Below are positions 62,543 through 64,000 of a stretch of 64,000 nt of DNA, one piece after another. Below the pieces are notes generated by a model that was not told where the DNA came from, did no database searches, and saw only the letters and a list, made by a program, of their open reading frames with translations. Position 1 is the first letter of the stretch; each line of letters starts with the position of its first letter. Source of the stretch: Chloroflexota bacterium (lineage in GTDB: Bacteria; Chloroflexota; Anaerolineae; Anaerolineales; UBA4823). The stretch covers positions 1-64,000 of the forward strand of contig JAJUJL010000002.1 of the NCBI GenBank assembly GCA_029265355.1. Direction: 5' to 3'. The translations under genes were made by a program, and so were the position numbers.

Positions 62543-63094
62543 ATGACACTCAAATCATCCCCCAAAACCACCCGAGAAAAACGCCGAGAGGCGCGCTCTG
62601 CCCGGCGAAGAAATCTCATCCTGTTCATCAGCCTGGCAGCATTGATTATCATCGGTGTGTTAGCCGCTTTCGTCTATTTCAGCCAGCCGCAGGCGGGCGA
62701 AACAAACATGGACAGTGGCGAGGCGGTCACTGGCGCTGATCCCAATTTTGAGGTGATCAAGATGGATTCGGGCCTAGAATACCAGGATCTGGTGGTTGGG
62801 AACGGTGAAACCGCCGACTCTGGCGATACCGTGGCGGTGCACTACACCGGTTGGCTCACGGATGGAACGAAATTCGACTCTTCGCTGGACCGGGGCAGCC
62901 CGTTTACTTTTACGATCGATCGCGGCTCGGTGATCCAGGGCTGGCATGAAGGGATCAGAGGCATGAAAGTGGGCGGCAAGCGGCGCTTGATCATCCCCTC
63001 CGACCTGGCCTACGGGGATGACGGCTATGCGGGGGTGATTCCTCCCAAAGCCACATTGATTTTCGATGTCGAGCTGGTGGAGATGGTCAAGTAA
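62543..63094 (+). CDS. Membrane-anchored FKBP-type peptidyl-prolyl isomerase
   Basis: A 183-residue protein. After a basic N-terminus a single helix (about 27-48, LILFISLAALIIIGVLAAFV) anchors it outside the cytoplasm. The FKBP domain (about 75-183) is complete: VAVHYTGWLTDGTKFDSS, GSVIQGWHEGIRGMKVGG, and the final IPPKATLIFDVELVEM. It should catalyse proline isomerisation and help fold exported proteins. AGGAGG is 7 nt before the ATG. The stop overlaps the convergent LysR gene by 8 nt. Confidence 0.93.
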   Translation: MTLKSSPKTTREKRREARSARRRNLILFISLAALIIIGVLAAFVYFSQPQAGETNMDSGEAVTGADPNFEVIKMDSGLEYQDLVVGNGETADSGDTVAVHYTGWLTDGTKFDSSLDRGSPFTFTIDRGSVIQGWHEGIRGMKVGGKRRLIIPSDLAYGDDGYAGVIPPKATLIFDVELVEMVK

Positions 63095-64000
63095 GCTCGA
63101 GAATGCGCTCCCGTTGAGCCACGTCCACGCAGTACAGGGGATTGTCTTTGCTGTGGACGAATTCCCAAAAGGCGTTCTGTGCGATCGTGGCTGGACGGCG
63201 TAAATTCCGGCTGAGATAGATATCGCGGGATATCTGCAGCCCGTCGATTTGAATGCGCGCCACCCGGTCTGGTCCGAGGCGCTCGATCACCATCTCGGAG
63301 ATAAAACCCACACCTAATCCTTCCTGAACCGCCATGGCAATGGCCTCAGCGTTGCCCAGGGTGAGCAGGGTGCTGAGGTGGTGGATCGAAATGCCGACCT
63401 GCGCCAACGCGTCGCGCACGGCAGCGTACGTGCCTGCGCTTTCCTCACGCATGATAAAGGTGGCCTGGGTTAATTCTTCGGGCGCGATGTGCCCTTTCTC
63501 TGCCCAGGGATGACTCTGAGGGGCAATCAAGATCACTTTGTCGCACAAAAATCGGCTCATTTCCAGCTCTGGATCGGCGCTTTCTACCAGGCTGGTCAAG
63601 GCGAAGTGCACGCCCCCCTCCATCAACAATTGCATGGTAATTTGCTGGGAAGATACCTGGCAAGTAACCCTGACCTGTGGATAGCGCTGGTGAAAACGCG
63701 CCAGTAACTGGGGCAGGACATACTTTCCGGGGGTGGTGCTGCAGCCCACCATCAGGTGGCCGACCACATCGCCCTTTACCGAACGCATAGCCTCTTCTGT
63801 GCGCACAGAGAGCGCTACAGCCTCGCGCGCTAAGGGTACCAGCGCCAGCCCTGCATCGGTCAGCTCCAGGCTGCGCCCGTTGCGAATAAACAGCTCTGTA
63901 CCAAATCGCCGCTCCAAAGCCTGGATATGCTGGCTGACGCTGGGCTGAGTCAGGTGAAGCTTTTGCGCTGCCTGGGTGAAGCTCAAGGTTTCGGCTGCAG
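63087..64000 (-). CDS. LysR-family regulator (5' end cut by the window)
   Basis: At least 304 residues of a LysR-type regulator. The helix-turn-helix is read as ETLSFTQAAQKLHLTQPSVS, then HIQALERRFGTELFIR, and the effector domain follows (about 90-295, VGCSTTPGKYVLPQLLARFH). The frame runs on to the window edge and residues before SFTQAA match the family start, so the gene begins outside; an internal TTG at 63986 is not the true start. The TTPGKYVLP pattern resembles the CbbR/CysL branch. No target is visible. Confidence 0.88.
   Translation of the reverse strand, partial: AAETLSFTQAAQKLHLTQPSVSQHIQALERRFGTELFIRNGRSLELTDAGLALVPLAREAVALSVRTEEAMRSVKGDVVGHLMVGCSTTPGKYVLPQLLARFHQRYPQVRVTCQVSSQQITMQLLMEGGVHFALTSLVESADPELEMSRFLCDKVILIAPQSHPWAEKGHIAPEELTQATFIMREESAGTYAAVRDALAQVGISIHHLSTLLTLGNAEAIAMAVQEGLGVGFISEMVIERLGPDRVARIQIDGLQISRDIYLSRNLRRPATIAQNAFWEFVHSKDNPLYCVDVAQRERILELT

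Overview
The window looks like chromosomal DNA of an uncultured or little-studied member of the Chloroflexota, probably Anaerolineae. This is an inference from style, not a database match. The signs are Ser/Thr kinases and lipoproteins with long Pro/Thr linkers, several PD40 (TolB-like) beta-propeller proteins, class 1 fructose bisphosphatase beside a LonB-type protease, a family 5 uracil-DNA glycosylase, and a very large MalT/SARP-type regulator. Coding density is high, gaps are short, and many genes overlap by ATGA or share TGATG. I see one tRNA (Leu, TAA), no rRNA, no CRISPR array, no insertion sequence and no phage genes.

Layout. 1-183 is low-complexity sequence that looks like a contig-end artefact. 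184-11776 is a mixed region: lipoproteins, PspC, an O-methyltransferase coupled to an HDAC-like deacetylase, nitroreductase, EamA transporter, a repeat-bearing lipoprotein, an LLM oxidoreductase, a LonB-like protease and fructose-1,6-bisphosphatase. 11855-28713 is a long run on the minus strand. Read in the direction of transcription it holds KAS III-like, CoA ligase, alpha/beta hydrolase, thiolase, DUF35, KAS III-like, SDR, CoA ligase, alpha/beta hydrolase (broken by an amber codon), then a complete branched-chain-amino-acid-type (Liv) ABC importer, then an AlkZ-like protein and a DUF429-like protein. A small protein and a 1119-residue NTPase/SARP-type regulator (29111-32470) lie directly upstream and are good candidates to control it.

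32538-42436 holds a PD40 Ser/Thr kinase, DUF1295 membrane protein, uracil phosphoribosyltransferase, ruvB-DUF2905-queA, a GAF histidine kinase, uracil-DNA glycosylase and pyrimidine-nucleoside phosphorylase. 42476-46688 is the minus-strand series tRNA-Leu, fmt, lysA, histidine phosphatase, ketopantoate reductase. 46854-52943 holds a GGDEF protein and a minus-strand set (DUF362, flippase-like, PHP). 53064-58610 is a tightly coupled plus-strand operon of two unusual SPFH-like membrane proteins followed by a pseudouridine kinase and pseudouridine-5'-phosphate glycosidase. The last part holds a Pro/Thr-rich membrane protein, an FAH-family enzyme, a divergent RpiR regulator/6-phosphogluconolactonase pair, an FKBP isomerase and a LysR regulator cut by the window end.

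The most interesting material is (i) the acyl-CoA gene run with a thiolase-DUF35-KAS III trio and a gene order that occurs twice, linked to a Liv importer; (ii) KAS III-like proteins lacking the canonical His/Asn; (iii) the SPFH pair coupled to pseudouridine breakdown; (iv) three genes whose -10 box lies exactly 7 nt before the ATG, implying leaderless mRNAs.
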